From NCBI RefSeq assembly GCF_001953175.1, contig NZ_CP018258.1:524210-588209 (forward strand): DNA of 64,000 nucleotides, given 5' to 3'. Numbering within the stretch: the stretch's first letter is position 1; each line of letters opens with the position of its first letter. Made by a program: the position numbers and the translations under genes. This document shows, one piece after another, positions 16,836 through 26,700 of the stretch. Below the pieces are notes generated by a model. That model saw only the letters and a list, made by a program, of their open reading frames with translations. It was not told the origin of the DNA and ran no database searches. The stretch comes from Dehalogenimonas formicexedens. Its GTDB lineage: Bacteria > Chloroflexota > Dehalococcoidia > Dehalococcoidales > Dehalococcoidaceae.

Positions 16836-18477
16836 GGTGCAGGGTACGGGCGAGGACGGTGCGGGCGGCCACAGCCAGCTTTAAGCGGGCCTTGGACAGG
16901 CAAAGATCGGCCGAGACGACACGGCAGTCTTTGTAGAACAGGTGGAAGGCGTTGGCCAGCACCTGGGCGTAATAGGCGAGGTGGTGGGGCTCGAAAGTGT
17001 CTGCCACCTGGGCGATGACTTCAGGCAGGAGCAGCATCTTGCGGAGCAGTTCCAGTTCAGCGGGTTCGACCAGCTTGGTGACGTCGCCGTCAGTGTAATC
17101 GATCTCTCTGTCCCGGGCAAGACCGATGATGGAACAGATCCGGGCATGGGCGTACTGGACATAATAAACCGGGTTTTCGGAAGACTGTTTCTTAGCTAAC
17201 TCAAGGTCGAAATCCATCTGCGAGTCGGCACTGCGGCCGAGGAAATTGAAGCGGCAGGCGTCCGAACCGACCTCGTCGAGGACCTCGGAGAGGGTGATGA
17301 TCTCGCCGGTGCGCTTGGAAAGCCTGACAAGCTCCTCGCCGCGGCGCAAGGTCACCAGTTGGGAGATGATGACGTGGAGGCGGGCGGGATCGATGCCCAG
17401 AGCCTGGAGCACAGCCTTCATACGGGAGACGTGCCCCTGGTGGTCGGCGCCCCAGATATTGATGCCGAGGTCGAAGCCGCGCCGGACGAATTTATCATAA
17501 TGGTAAGCAATATCCGAGGCGAAATAGGTGGGAGTGCCGTCAGTCCGGATGATGACGTTGTCCTTGCTCTCGCCGAGGGCGGTAGAGGTGAACCAGACGG
17601 CGCCCTCTTTTTCGGCGACGTAGCCGGCCTTCTTGAGCATTTCGAGGACTCCGGCAAATTCTCCGCTGTCATAGAGACTTTGTTCCGAGAACCAGCGGTC
17701 GAAGGTGACGCCGAGCCGGTTGAGATCCGTGCGGATCAGATCAAGCATTTTCCTGAGTCCGACGATGCCCAGTTGCTCGATGGCGTCGTCGGCGGGCATT
17801 TCGTGGAAGCGGTCACCTTCTTCCTGCAAGATATCCCGCGCCAGGTCGATCATGTAGTGCCCGAAATAACCTTCAGCGGGCATTTCGGCGTCGATGCCCA
17901 ACTGCTGAAGGTAACGGGTATAAAGCGAACGTTTGAAGGACATGACCTGGTTGCCGGCGTCGTTTACATAATATTCCTGCTGGACGTCGAACCCGGCGGC
18001 TTTAAGCTCCAGCGCAAGGCTGCTGCCCAGTACGGCGCCTCGCCCATGACCGACATGGATGGGGCCGGTGGGGTTGGCCGAAACGTACTCGATCTGGACC
18101 TTTTTGCCCTTGCCATGGTCGATGTTGCCATAGCATTCACCGGAGGCGATGACCGCTTCAACCTGTTCGGTAATCCAGGCGTCGGAAAGGGTGAAGTTGA
18201 GGAAACCGGGGGGGGCGACAGTGACCGATTTGATCTCGGGGATAGCAGGGATAAAACCGGCGATAATCCCGGCGATATCTATGGGTCTCATACCCGTGGC
18301 GCGTGCCATTTTTAAGGGCAGGCCGGATGCGTAGTCGCCGTGCTGCTGGTTCTGGGGGTGTTCTATAAGGATGGCAGGAACCGAAACAGCAGGTAATTTA
18401 CCCGTTTGCTGGGCTTGGGCGACCGCTTCAGATATGAGAGAAATAATCGAATTCTTAACCGCTAATATTCCGTTCAA
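16804..18477 (-). CDS. argS: Arginyl-tRNA synthetase
   Basis: A class I aminoacyl-tRNA synthetase of 557 residues that charges tRNA-Arg. The HIGH-type motif is HVGHGRGAV after [10 protein letters not shown], the YYVNDAGNQ block follows, and the KMSKS-type site is LSKRTGEI. The C-terminal DALR anticodon domain ends with a normal MGMSAPECM. The start is a TTG at 18477 with GGAG 8 bases upstream. Confidence 0.95.
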   Translation of the reverse strand: MNGILAVKNSIISLISEAVAQAQQTGKLPAVSVPAILIEHPQNQQHGDYASGLPLKMARATGMRPIDIAGIIAGFIPAIPEIKSVTVAPPGFLNFTLSDAWITEQVEAVIASGECYGNIDHGKGKKVQIEYVSANPTGPIHVGHGRGAVLGSSLALELKAAGFDVQQEYYVNDAGNQVMSFKRSLYTRYLQQLGIDAEMPAEGYFGHYMIDLARDILQEEGDRFHEMPADDAIEQLGIVGLRKMLDLIRTDLNRLGVTFDRWFSEQSLYDSGEFAGVLEMLKKAGYVAEKEGAVWFTSTALGESKDNVIIRTDGTPTYFASDIAYHYDKFVRRGFDLGINIWGADHQGHVSRMKAVLQALGIDPARLHVIISQLVTLRRGEELVRLSKRTGEIITLSEVLDEVGSDACRFNFLGRSADSQMDFDLELAKKQSSENPVYYVQYAHARICSIIGLARDREIDYTDGDVTKLVEPAELELLRKMLLLPEVIAQVADTFEPHHLAYYAQVLANAFHLFYKDCRVVSADLCLSKARLKLAVAARTVLARTLHLMGMSAPECM

Positions 18478-18565
18478 TTGGCTAACTCCAGGTTTTCGTT
18501 TTGAATAGGAAACGATTATAACACAGCTCGCTCAAGACAATGTCAACTGCTAAATACCGGAAATG

Positions 18566-19648
18566 TCAGGTTGATTCAACCAGACCGGTACGATCGATCC
18601 TGATAACCCGGTCATCACCGGTCAGGGGAATACCCCGGCCATCTCGATTGTTGGTCAGGATATATAGCAGGTCATCGGGTCCCGCCACGACGTCTCTTAG
18701 CCTGCCGAAGCTTCCGTTCAGATATCTGGTGAGCTTGCCTGTTGAGATATCGTACTTAAACAGGCTTTGGCTCTCCAGTCCGGCAAAATATATTGATCCG
18801 GCTACGATCGTCAGCCCAGAAGGAGCCCAGGTTACATTACCGCTGGCAAGAACCGGGCTGGTCATGCCGGGGGCGGTCTGGTCTCCCCTGATCACCGGCC
18901 AACCGTAATTCTTTCCGGGCTCGATGAGATTAATCTCATCCTGCGCGCTGGCGCCGTGTTCGGTCTCCCAAAGCCGTCCCTGGTCATCCCAAACCAGCCC
19001 TTCCGGATTCCGGTGGCCGTAAGAGTAGATGGCCGAATCGGGGAACGGATTGGATGCCGGGATGGTGCCGTCGTCAGTGAGACGAAGGATTTTCCCGGCA
19101 AGGGAATTGAGATCCTGGGCTAAATTTTCATTGCCGGTTTCACCTACACAGATATAGAGCAGACCATCAGGTCCGAATTTAATACGCCCGCCGTCGTGGA
19201 TGTTGCCGCCCGGGATGCCCTCGATAATAACGGTTCGATCACTGAAGGTCGTCCCGTGGAGGGTATAACGCACAACCCTGTTAGCCAGCCCGGTGCCCGA
19301 TTGGTAGGTGTAATAGAAATAGACCCAGCCGTTGATCGCAAATTGGGGGTGCAACGTCGCGCCGAGCAGGCCGCCTTCGCCTATCGCGGCGACGTCGGTT
19401 ATGGTGAAAATTGGCTGATTCTGGAGATTGCGGTTCGAGTCAATGAACCTTACCGTGCCGGGACGTTCCGTTAGCAATATGCTTTTATCGGGTAAAAAGA
19501 CCATTTCCCAGGGAATGTCCAGGTTCTCGGCTATTGAGGCTGAAGGTGGGGGAACGGTACGGCGTCCAATGTAATTCCACCAGAGAAAGCCGCTGAAGAC
19601 GAGCGCGGCGACAATCAACAGCGCGATGATAATGCGGTTTCTAGACAA
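18566..19648 (-). CDS. PQQ-type aldose sugar dehydrogenase, membrane-anchored
   Basis: A single N-terminal transmembrane helix (IIIALLIVAALVFSGFLWW) precedes a six-bladed propeller of the glucose/sorbosone dehydrogenase family (YliI-like). Matching blocks are LDIPWEMVFLPDKSILLTER, HDGGRIKFGPDGLLY, and YGHRNPEGLVW followed by TEHGASAQDEINLI. Such enzymes oxidise aldoses with PQQ, unexpected in a strict anaerobe, so it may use another cofactor or have lost catalysis. Start is a TTG at 19648 with GAGGAG 12 bases upstream. Confidence 0.85.
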   Translation of the reverse strand: MSRNRIIIALLIVAALVFSGFLWWNYIGRRTVPPPSASIAENLDIPWEMVFLPDKSILLTERPGTVRFIDSNRNLQNQPIFTITDVAAIGEGGLLGATLHPQFAINGWVYFYYTYQSGTGLANRVVRYTLHGTTFSDRTVIIEGIPGGNIHDGGRIKFGPDGLLYICVGETGNENLAQDLNSLAGKILRLTDDGTIPASNPFPDSAIYSYGHRNPEGLVWDDQGRLWETEHGASAQDEINLIEPGKNYGWPVIRGDQTAPGMTSPVLASGNVTWAPSGLTIVAGSIYFAGLESQSLFKYDISTGKLTRYLNGSFGRLRDVVAGPDDLLYILTNNRDGRGIPLTGDDRVIRIDRTGLVEST

Positions 19649-19723
19649 GATAATTAGATGCTCCTCGGTTTATTATAGGGCGTAGGGATGGCAGATGGAA
19701 CTGCGAGGATGATTTGCTCTCGT

Positions 19724-22210
19724 TCAGCTCCATTCCCCGGTTTGGGGCCATATGTGGATCAATTCATCGTACAAGGCTCGGTGTTCGGGTTTTTTCAACC
19801 CCGGATCTTGCTGGAAGAGCTTCGTTGCCTCTTCCCGAGCCATTTCGAGGATAGGGACGTCCGAGAGTTTGGCCATTTTAAGGTCGGGAAGACCCGATTG
19901 GCGCGTGCCGAAGAACTCTCCGGGACCGCGGAGTTTGAGATCTTCTTCAGCCAGGACAAATCCATCCTGGGTCTTTTCGATGACGGCTAACCGGGCGTTG
20001 GCAACCTCAGACGGGTTTTCAGCCAGGAGCATGCAGTAGCTCTGTTCTGTACCCCGGCCGACGCGCCCGCGGAACTGGTGCAATTGGGAAAGACCGAAAC
20101 GGTCGGCGGACTCGATGAGCATCACGGTGGCATTGGGTACGTCGATGCCGACCTCGATAACAGGCGTCGAAACCAGGATATCCAGTTTGCCAGTGCCGAA
20201 AGCCCCCATAACGGAGTCCTTTTCGGTAGCTGACATACGTCCGTGCAAAAGGCCTAGCCGGAATTCTGGAAAAACGTCTTGTTTCAGGTTTTCGTACTCG
20301 GCAGTCGCCGCCCTCGCCTGTACGGCTTCGGATTCCTCGACGAGCGGGCAGATGATGAAAGCCTGCTGTTTCAGGTCTACCTGTTTTCTGATGAAGGCAT
20401 AAGCGCTGGAGCGCTGTTCCGGTTTCAGCCACCGGGTTTTTATGGTTTGGCGGCCGGGCGGCAATTCATTGATAACCGAGAGATCGAGGTCGCCGTATAG
20501 AGTCAGGGCGAGGGTGCGGGGTATCGGCGTCGCAGTCATGACGAGGATGTGTGGATTGGTACCTTTCTGCCGGAGGCTCAGGCGCTGCTCGACGCCGAAC
20601 CGATGCTGCTCGTCGATCACCGCTAGCCCTAATTTCTTGAATTTTACGTCCTTCTGGATCAGAGCGTGAGTGCCTATTACCAGGTCGACCTCACCTGTTT
20701 TTATTCTGCCTCGAATCGCGGTTTTTCCCGATTCCTTGGCATCACCGATGAGGAGAGCCACGGAAAAGGGGCGGTCAGGCAATATTCCGAGATAGCTTGT
20801 GATGCCATCTACTGCCTGCTTTTCGGTCGCCAGGAGATCGAGCATTCGGGTTAATGACCGGAAGTGCTGCTCTGCCAGTATCTCGGTTGGGGCCATGATT
20901 GCCGCCTGGAATCCGGCGGAAATGGCCATCAGGATAGCGCCGGCAGCCACTACCGTCTTACCGGAACCGACTTCACCCTGAAGAAGGCGGCTCATGGCCT
21001 CTGTGCGTTTAAGGTCTGACAGGATCTCATTGAGCGACTTCTGCTGAGCGCCGGTGAGGGTAAAAGCCAGCGATTTAAGAAACCGGTTTAGCAATGTATT
21101 ATCGGTGGGTATGGCTAAAGCCGGCTGTGAATGCTGCCAGGCGCGTTTCCGGGCTAATACGCCCAATTGCAGAAAGAAGAGTTCATCGAAGGCGAGGCGC
21201 ACCCGCGCGGCATTTTTTGAGAGTTCGTCATCCGGGAAATGCGCCTGAGAGACAGCAGAAGAAAGACCGATCAGGCCTCGATGTTGTCTAATGTCGGAAG
21301 GGAGATAATCCGACAAAGATCCTGAAAACCCATCTACCACCTCTTTCATCAGTTTCCGGACAGCGCGAGGGAACAAGCCAGCCGTCAGAGGGTAGACCGG
21401 TACTAACCGCCCGGTATGGACCAACTCCTTTTCCTCGAGTTTTTCCCATTCTGGCGACTCGAAGACCAGCCTGCCCTTCCAATCACTGACCCGGCCGCTG
21501 ATGACCACTCGGTCGCCGTTGCGGAGTTGCTTCACAAGGTAGGGATTATTGAACCACAACGCCCGGATATTACCCGTTTCGTCACCGAGGATGGCCTCCG
21601 TGGAGCGCCTGCCGCCGGGCGTGGTCAGCCGCACCTCCCAGATATTGGCTACGATAGTCTGATCGGGTCCCGGCAACAGAGAGGATATTTTCGCCGTCTG
21701 GGAATAATCGACATGCCTGGCGGGAAAATGATAAAGGAGGTCATTGACAGTGGCGATGCCGAGCTTTTTGAATTTGACGGCAGTAGCTTCGCTTATGCCT
21801 TTCAGGGCAGTCACGGGTAGGGACAGGGAAGCGGGAGAGGCTGCCGGAGCCTTCGACTGCGTCACTTTTTTCCGGTAGGCGGCGGGCGGCTCCGCTACTA
21901 CAGGGGCTTCCGATTGGTTTTGGTTTTTATTTAACGCAATGTTGTTTGGTGTGCCCTCGACAGCTTCCGCCAGGGCAGTCAACCCGTCGAGCGCAGCAGA
22001 CCGTTTTTCGACCGGCATTGCGGCATATTCAAATCTGGAAAGAAGTTTCCTAAAACGTTCAAGGACTGACCTGTCGTTGATGGTTGAAGCTGCTTCAACC
22101 GCCCATTTGGCCAGAAACTTGTCCAAACCTCCGATAACTGCGGTGTTCTGGCAGCCTTTTTTCTTTTCCAATGCAATTACAGAACGAAGTCTTTCTGTTG
22201 GTAAGGACAT
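19724..22210 (-). CDS. recG: ATP-dependent DNA helicase RecG
   Basis: RecG remodels stalled forks and Holliday junctions. Visible are an N-terminal extension of about 150 residues, the wedge OB domain (IVANIWEVRLTTPGGRRSTE), and helicase motifs: Walker A LLQGEVGSGKT, DEQHRFG, MTATPIPRTLALT, and QFRGRVGRG. The ATG at 22210 (MSLPTERL) was chosen; the longer in-frame form would overlap the upstream degV gene. A TATAAT lies 10 bases before the start. It may share transcripts with the fakA-degV pair. Confidence 0.94.
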   Translation of the reverse strand: MSLPTERLRSVIALEKKKGCQNTAVIGGLDKFLAKWAVEAASTINDRSVLERFRKLLSRFEYAAMPVEKRSAALDGLTALAEAVEGTPNNIALNKNQNQSEAPVVAEPPAAYRKKVTQSKAPAASPASLSLPVTALKGISEATAVKFKKLGIATVNDLLYHFPARHVDYSQTAKISSLLPGPDQTIVANIWEVRLTTPGGRRSTEAILGDETGNIRALWFNNPYLVKQLRNGDRVVISGRVSDWKGRLVFESPEWEKLEEKELVHTGRLVPVYPLTAGLFPRAVRKLMKEVVDGFSGSLSDYLPSDIRQHRGLIGLSSAVSQAHFPDDELSKNAARVRLAFDELFFLQLGVLARKRAWQHSQPALAIPTDNTLLNRFLKSLAFTLTGAQQKSLNEILSDLKRTEAMSRLLQGEVGSGKTVVAAGAILMAISAGFQAAIMAPTEILAEQHFRSLTRMLDLLATEKQAVDGITSYLGILPDRPFSVALLIGDAKESGKTAIRGRIKTGEVDLVIGTHALIQKDVKFKKLGLAVIDEQHRFGVEQRLSLRQKGTNPHILVMTATPIPRTLALTLYGDLDLSVINELPPGRQTIKTRWLKPEQRSSAYAFIRKQVDLKQQAFIICPLVEESEAVQARAATAEYENLKQDVFPEFRLGLLHGRMSATEKDSVMGAFGTGKLDILVSTPVIEVGIDVPNATVMLIESADRFGLSQLHQFRGRVGRGTEQSYCMLLAENPSEVANARLAVIEKTQDGFVLAEEDLKLRGPGEFFGTRQSGLPDLKMAKLSDVPILEMAREEATKLFQQDPGLKKPEHRALYDELIHIWPQTGEWS

Positions 22211-22302
22211 TTGACCTACATTATAGCGGAAAAAACACGGCAAAGCACGAACGGCCGATAAATGGCCTGGTGACACCGAGGACGGATCTGATTTGGCGAC
22301 GG

Positions 22303-23142
22303 TTAAGTTTTGCCGATTACCGAAACGCAAATAACACTTGGGCCGGTATAGGCGCCCAGCACCGGGCTGACGGTAGTACGGTAGATTTTTTCTTTCGGAT
22401 AGAGACTGTCAAGCCTATCGATGAGGGCATCGGCGATGTCCGGAGTAGTGGCGTATTCGACGGCCATTTCATCGATCTGCTTGTGAGAGGCCGCGAAATT
22501 ATAGAGCACGTCCATCCCCGCTTTCATGGTGCGAACCTGGGTCAACGGGGAAACTTCCCCATCTTTGAGCGTGAGTACCGGCTTCACCGACAGCAGCACA
22601 CCAAGCAGTCCCTTTGCTTTGCCGATGCGGCCCCCGCGAGCCAGATACTTGAGGGTATCGAAAGCCATGACAGGCTTTGTCTCGCCGATCCTGCCTTCAA
22701 CTGCCTTTTTGAGGTCTGGGAGCGACATCCCTGAGGCTGCCTGCTTGGATGCCCAAATTGCCAGCAAACCAAGGGCTCCGGCCGCCGATTCCGAATTAAC
22801 GACCTCTATTTTACAATCCCCTTTGACCATCTGAACGGCAGAAAGCGCGGAATCATAGGTTCCAGAGAGCTTCTTGGAAATGGTAAGGACCAGGATTTCT
22901 TTGGTATTGGCACAGAGTTTCTTATAGACACTGGCAAACGCGTTGGGTGAGGGTTGGGTTGTTTGAGGAAAAGCCTCTTCGGTGGTAAGCCGCCGGTAGA
23001 ACTCATCGGTGGATATTTCGACCCTATCGAGGAAGGATTCGCGTCCGAAGGATACGGTAAGAGGGACCACACTTATATCGAATTGCCGGGCCAGCGCGGG
23101 CGTGAGGTCGGAAGTGGAATCGGTGACGATTTTGACTGTCAT
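22303..23142 (-). CDS. DegV family fatty-acid-binding protein (FakB-like)
   Basis: A 279-residue DegV protein starting VKIVTDSTSDL with the SPSPNAF-like TQPSPNAF motif and YLARGGRIG. Family members such as FakB hold a fatty acid while FakA phosphorylates it. The adjacent upstream gene is a FakA homologue, 25 bases away, supporting a fatty acid kinase pair. GGAGG lies 8 bases before the ATG. Confidence 0.9.
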   Translation of the reverse strand: MTVKIVTDSTSDLTPALARQFDISVVPLTVSFGRESFLDRVEISTDEFYRRLTTEEAFPQTTQPSPNAFASVYKKLCANTKEILVLTISKKLSGTYDSALSAVQMVKGDCKIEVVNSESAAGALGLLAIWASKQAASGMSLPDLKKAVEGRIGETKPVMAFDTLKYLARGGRIGKAKGLLGVLLSVKPVLTLKDGEVSPLTQVRTMKAGMDVLYNFAASHKQIDEMAVEYATTPDIADALIDRLDSLYPKEKIYRTTVSPVLGAYTGPSVICVSVIGKT

Positions 23143-23167
23143 ACGGCTAGCCTCCGAACAGGAATTG

Positions 23168-24802
23168 TTATTCTAGTGACACAACATAGTCATAATGAGG
23201 TTGCCCGCCACTAACCACTTCCACCTGCTTGCTGGGATATTTCGTCATCAGGCTTTCAGCCATCGCCCTCGCGCTCGTTTCGGCGGTACCGGCACCGAAA
23301 TAAAGGGTCATGACCTCGATTTTGGAAAGATCGGTCTTCGCCAAAAGGTCAGCCAGCACCTTGTCGGAAGCCTCGTCCACTGCAGCCAGGTGACCATCCA
23401 AAAGGCCAATGGCCTGACCTTTCTTGATCACAAGCCCGTTGATCTTGGTGTCGCGCACGGCGTGGGTAATCTCAACGGTGCGGACACTCGCTTTGGCTTC
23501 GTTCATCCTCTGGACATTGGAATCAAAATCCGCTTCGTAATCGAAGGCTAGCAGGGAAGCCACTCCCTGAGGCAGAGTTTCCGTCGGGATGACGGCAATA
23601 GTTTTATGGGTCAACTGTTTGACCTGCTCTGCGGCGGGGACAATATTCTTGTTGTTGGGCAGGATGATCACCTTTTCGGAGGCCGCGGCTTCGACGGCCT
23701 GCAAGATGTCTTTGGTGGATGGGTTCATCGTCTGCCCGCCGGCTACGATACCGGAAGCGCCTAGGGAGGCGAAAACGTCGGCGAATCCGTCGCCGGCGAC
23801 GATCGCGACGATGGCGATTTCCACCGTCGGCTGCCGGTCTTTCTGCAGCGCCAGGAAATCTTCGTGCTGTTCATCCATGTTACGAATGCTGACTTTGTGT
23901 ACCGTGCCCATTTTAGTGACGTAATTCAGCACCCGGCCGGGGGCCAGGGCATGGATGTGGACCCTGATGGTGCTGGGATCGCCGACGACGATCAGAGACT
24001 GACCCTTGCGTTTCAGCTGGGTCCGTATCTTATTCAGGTCCAGGTTTTCACCCTTCAACAGAAACTCGGTACAGTAACCGAATGGATCTTCATCGGTGGG
24101 CGAAAGCCGGGACACCGGTTTGGCCGCCAAAGGCAATGAACTGGCGATGACGCGAGACTTTTTGAACTGCATCTGCTCAGTTTCGCCGCGAAGATAATGG
24201 AGCATGCCCTCGAGTTCGGTATACAGACCCTGACCACCGGCGTCCACCACCCCGGCATCGCGCAGGGCAGGCAGCAGTTTGGGTGTCCGGGCGACTGATT
24301 CGGATGCAGCGTTCATCGCCGATTCAATCAGTTTAACGATGGAATCGTCGTTTTCGGCTGATGACCTTGCGGCGCCAGCCACGTCGGTCAGAACTGTCAG
24401 GATAGTCCCTTCAACCGGATTGGACAAACCTTTGTAGGCGGTTTCAACCGCTTTGGTAAGGGCTTCCGCCCAGTCGGCCGCTGTGACCGTTTCCTTGCCC
24501 TCAAATACAGTAGCGACCCCGCGCCATATCTGCGAGGAAATGACCCCCGAATTGCCCCTGGCGCCCATGAGGGCGCCCTTGGCGACAGCAGCCGAAACTT
24601 CTCCGACGTTATCCGCCGTGACCCGGGAAGTCTCGTCGACCGCCGAGCGGAGGGTGAGCAACATATTGGTGCCGCAATCGCCATCGGGCACGGGGAAAAC
24701 ATTTAAAGCGTCGATATCGGATGCGCTTTTTTCAAGCCAGGCAGCAGCGGCGGCCAGCATATCGCGCATTTCCTGTCCGGTCATGATCGCTTGGGCTGAC
24801 AT
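23168..24802 (-). CDS. Dihydroxyacetone-kinase-like fatty acid kinase subunit (FakA/YloV)
   Basis: A 544-residue DAK2-domain protein. The ATP site includes NVFPVPDGDCGTNM and GARGNSGVISSQIW, and a DegV-like C-terminal half contains ILPNNKNIVPAAEQV. With the FakB-like partner next to it, it probably makes acyl-phosphate from exogenous or recycled fatty acids. It is divergent from rpmB and is the first gene of a leftward unit with degV and possibly recG. Confidence 0.9.
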   Translation of the reverse strand: MSAQAIMTGQEMRDMLAAAAAWLEKSASDIDALNVFPVPDGDCGTNMLLTLRSAVDETSRVTADNVGEVSAAVAKGALMGARGNSGVISSQIWRGVATVFEGKETVTAADWAEALTKAVETAYKGLSNPVEGTILTVLTDVAGAARSSAENDDSIVKLIESAMNAASESVARTPKLLPALRDAGVVDAGGQGLYTELEGMLHYLRGETEQMQFKKSRVIASSLPLAAKPVSRLSPTDEDPFGYCTEFLLKGENLDLNKIRTQLKRKGQSLIVVGDPSTIRVHIHALAPGRVLNYVTKMGTVHKVSIRNMDEQHEDFLALQKDRQPTVEIAIVAIVAGDGFADVFASLGASGIVAGGQTMNPSTKDILQAVEAAASEKVIILPNNKNIVPAAEQVKQLTHKTIAVIPTETLPQGVASLLAFDYEADFDSNVQRMNEAKASVRTVEITHAVRDTKINGLVIKKGQAIGLLDGHLAAVDEASDKVLADLLAKTDLSKIEVMTLYFGAGTAETSARAMAESLMTKYPSKQVEVVSGGQPHYDYVVSLE

Positions 24803-24854
24803 ACCTTACACCTCTAGAGGCGCCGTTGATGGCGCTGAACGTTTGACAAGTTGT

Positions 24855-24871
24855 CACCCGCATTGCGGGTG
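24855..24871. promoter_or_regulatory. Inverted repeat CACCCGC-ATT-GCGGGTG in the fakA leader
   Basis: A perfect 7-bp inverted repeat with a 3-base spacer, next to a second one, TGACA-AGT-TGTCA (24844-24856). Both lie between the predicted fakA transcription start and its ATG. They may be a repressor site or a short leader hairpin. Confidence 0.4.
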
Positions 24872-24891
24872 TGATATATTTATCGGACGGC

Positions 24892-24921
24892 ATTGTATAT
24901 TATCGCCAAATGAATAGTCAA
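24892..24921 (-). promoter_or_regulatory. Promoter for fakA-degV
   Basis: Leftward -35 TTGACT (24916-24921) and -10 TACAAT (24892-24897), spacer 18. It would start transcription near 24885, giving a leader of about 80 bases that contains the inverted repeat. Confidence 0.5.
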
Positions 24922-24941
24922 AGGAGTCCATAACCCCGGAT

Positions 24942-25127
24942 ATGAAATGCGATTATTGCGGCAAGACACCGATGTTCGGTCATAACGTTTCCCATTCAAA
25001 ACGGCGCACCAACCGGCGTTCCGAACCCAACTGCCATCCGGCCCGCGTCCTTTTGAACGGTAAGTCCACCCGGTTGTCACTGTGCACCCGCTGCCTGCGC
25101 ACCCTGTCCAAGATGGCGGCAGCCTAG
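24942..25127 (+). CDS. rpmB: 50S ribosomal protein L28 (zinc-binding form)
   Basis: A 61-residue protein with MKCDYCGKTPMFGHNVSHSK, and the two CxxC pairs (CDYC, CTRC) of the C-plus type of L28. AGGAG lies upstream and a strong terminator follows. Monocistronic and divergent from fakA. Confidence 0.95.
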   Translation: MKCDYCGKTPMFGHNVSHSKRRTNRRSEPNCHPARVLLNGKSTRLSLCTRCLRTLSKMAAA

Positions 25128-25164
25128 TCCCCGGGTACACAACTCAAAACTCAATCGAAAAATT

Positions 25165-25201
25165 AAAGAACCACCGCCTGAATTGGCGGTGGTTCTTTTT
25201 G
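25165..25201 (+). terminator. Rho-independent terminator of rpmB
   Basis: A perfect 14-bp stem AAAGAACCACCGCC / GGCGGTGGTTCTTT with a 6-base loop, running into a T tract. Confidence 0.9.
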
Positions 25202-25225
25202 TTCGGTGGCCGAATCGACGCGGAC

Positions 25226-26599
25226 TTACGACCCTGCCAACAGGGTTTTGGCTTCCGCCAGCGCCTCTTCTACCCGGGTTCGCGCCGTTCCGCCCGGATT
25301 GTTCCTGGAATCGATCGAGGTCATTGCACTGATCTTGAACACATCCTGGTCGAACAACGGGGAAAAGCGAAGGTATTCATCCAGCGGTAATTCGGAGAAG
25401 GTCTTGCCTTCCTTGATAGAATGGCTCACCAAACGCCCGACGATGCCGTGGGCGTTTCTGAAGGTCTCACCTTTCTTCACGAGGTAATCTGCTAGGTCGG
25501 TGGCCAGCAGGTAGCTCCGGTCAACCGAGCTCAGCATTCTCTCAGGCCTGATTTTGATGGTCTCGACCATGCCGCCGACCACCTTCAGAGACATCAACAA
25601 GGTATCCGTAGCGTCGAAGATGGCTTCCTTGTCTTCCTGAAGGTCCCTGTTGTAAGCCAGGGGCAATCCCTTGAGGGTAGTCAGAAGCCCAATAAGGTGG
25701 CCATAAACGCGGCCGGTCTTGCCGCGGCACAGTTCAGCGACATCAGGATTTTTCTTTTGGGGCATTATCGATGAACCGGTAGCGTACGCGTCATCGATTT
25801 CGATGAAACCAAATTCTGCCCCGCTCCAGATGACCATTTCCTCGGATAGTCTCGAAAGGTGCATCATTGTTACGGAGGCGGTGGAGAGGTATTCGACAAC
25901 GAAGTCTCGATCAGACACAGCGTCCAGGCTGTTCCGGCTCACCGACGAGAAACCAAGCTCTCTGGCTACGAAGGCGCGATCAATGTTATAGGCGACTCCC
26001 GCCAAAGCCCCGCTGCCCAGGGGTAACACGTCGGTGCGATTCAGGCAGTCGGAGAAACGTTCCTTATCCCTCTGCAGCATCTCGAAATAGGCCAAAAAAT
26101 GATGCGCCAGCAGAACAGGTTGCGCGGGTTGGAGATGTGTATATCCGGGCACGATGACATCGAGATTCTTTTCAGCCAGTCCAAGGAAGGCAGCCTGTAA
26201 AGACCTGACAGATTCAAGCGTCCAAATGATGACATCTTTCATGTAGAGCCGTAAGTCGGTGGCAACCTGGTCGTTGCGGCTCCGGGCCGTGTGCAGTCGT
26301 CCCGCTGCCTCTCCTATCTTTTCCTTAAGCCTTGCCTCAATGGCCATGTGGATGTCTTCCATCTCAGGTTTGAACTCAAATTTGCCATCATTGATGTCAA
26401 TTTCAATTTCAAGCAGCCCTCTCATGATTTCGAGGGCATCCGAGGGTGGAATTATTCCCTGTTTGGCGAGCATCCGGGCGTGGGCAATCGAACCCCGAAC
26501 GTCCTCATGATAAAGGCGCTTGTCAAACGGGAGGGATGTGGTGTACTTGATCACCATTTCATCGGCGGGTTTATCGAATCGGCTTCTAACGTGGCTCAT
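25226..26599 (-). CDS. argH: Argininosuccinate lyase
   Basis: It cleaves argininosuccinate to arginine and fumarate, the last step of arginine synthesis. The fumarase-superfamily signature GSSIMPQKKNPD is present, with HTARSRNDQVATDLRLY and SDRDFVVEYL. 457 residues is normal. The ATG at 26599 has GGGGGA 4 bases upstream and is preferred to a TTG at 26611. It follows argG by about 100 bases on the same strand. Confidence 0.96.
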   Translation of the reverse strand: MSHVRSRFDKPADEMVIKYTTSLPFDKRLYHEDVRGSIAHARMLAKQGIIPPSDALEIMRGLLEIEIDINDGKFEFKPEMEDIHMAIEARLKEKIGEAAGRLHTARSRNDQVATDLRLYMKDVIIWTLESVRSLQAAFLGLAEKNLDVIVPGYTHLQPAQPVLLAHHFLAYFEMLQRDKERFSDCLNRTDVLPLGSGALAGVAYNIDRAFVARELGFSSVSRNSLDAVSDRDFVVEYLSTASVTMMHLSRLSEEMVIWSGAEFGFIEIDDAYATGSSIMPQKKNPDVAELCRGKTGRVYGHLIGLLTTLKGLPLAYNRDLQEDKEAIFDATDTLLMSLKVVGGMVETIKIRPERMLSSVDRSYLLATDLADYLVKKGETFRNAHGIVGRLVSHSIKEGKTFSELPLDEYLRFSPLFDQDVFKISAMTSIDSRNNPGGTARTRVEEALAEAKTLLAGS

Positions 26600-26700
26600 G
26601 ATTTCCCCCAATAACTATACCCAAGAAACAAGTGCCCAAGACAATGATTTTCAACCGGAGGCAATCGTCCTAAAATCGTTGAATTCCGTTTTATCCTTTA

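Noticed and set aside
17359-18315. 318-codon plus-strand frame opposite argS
   Set aside because: Shadow of argS, whose HIGH and KMSKS motifs are on the other strand.
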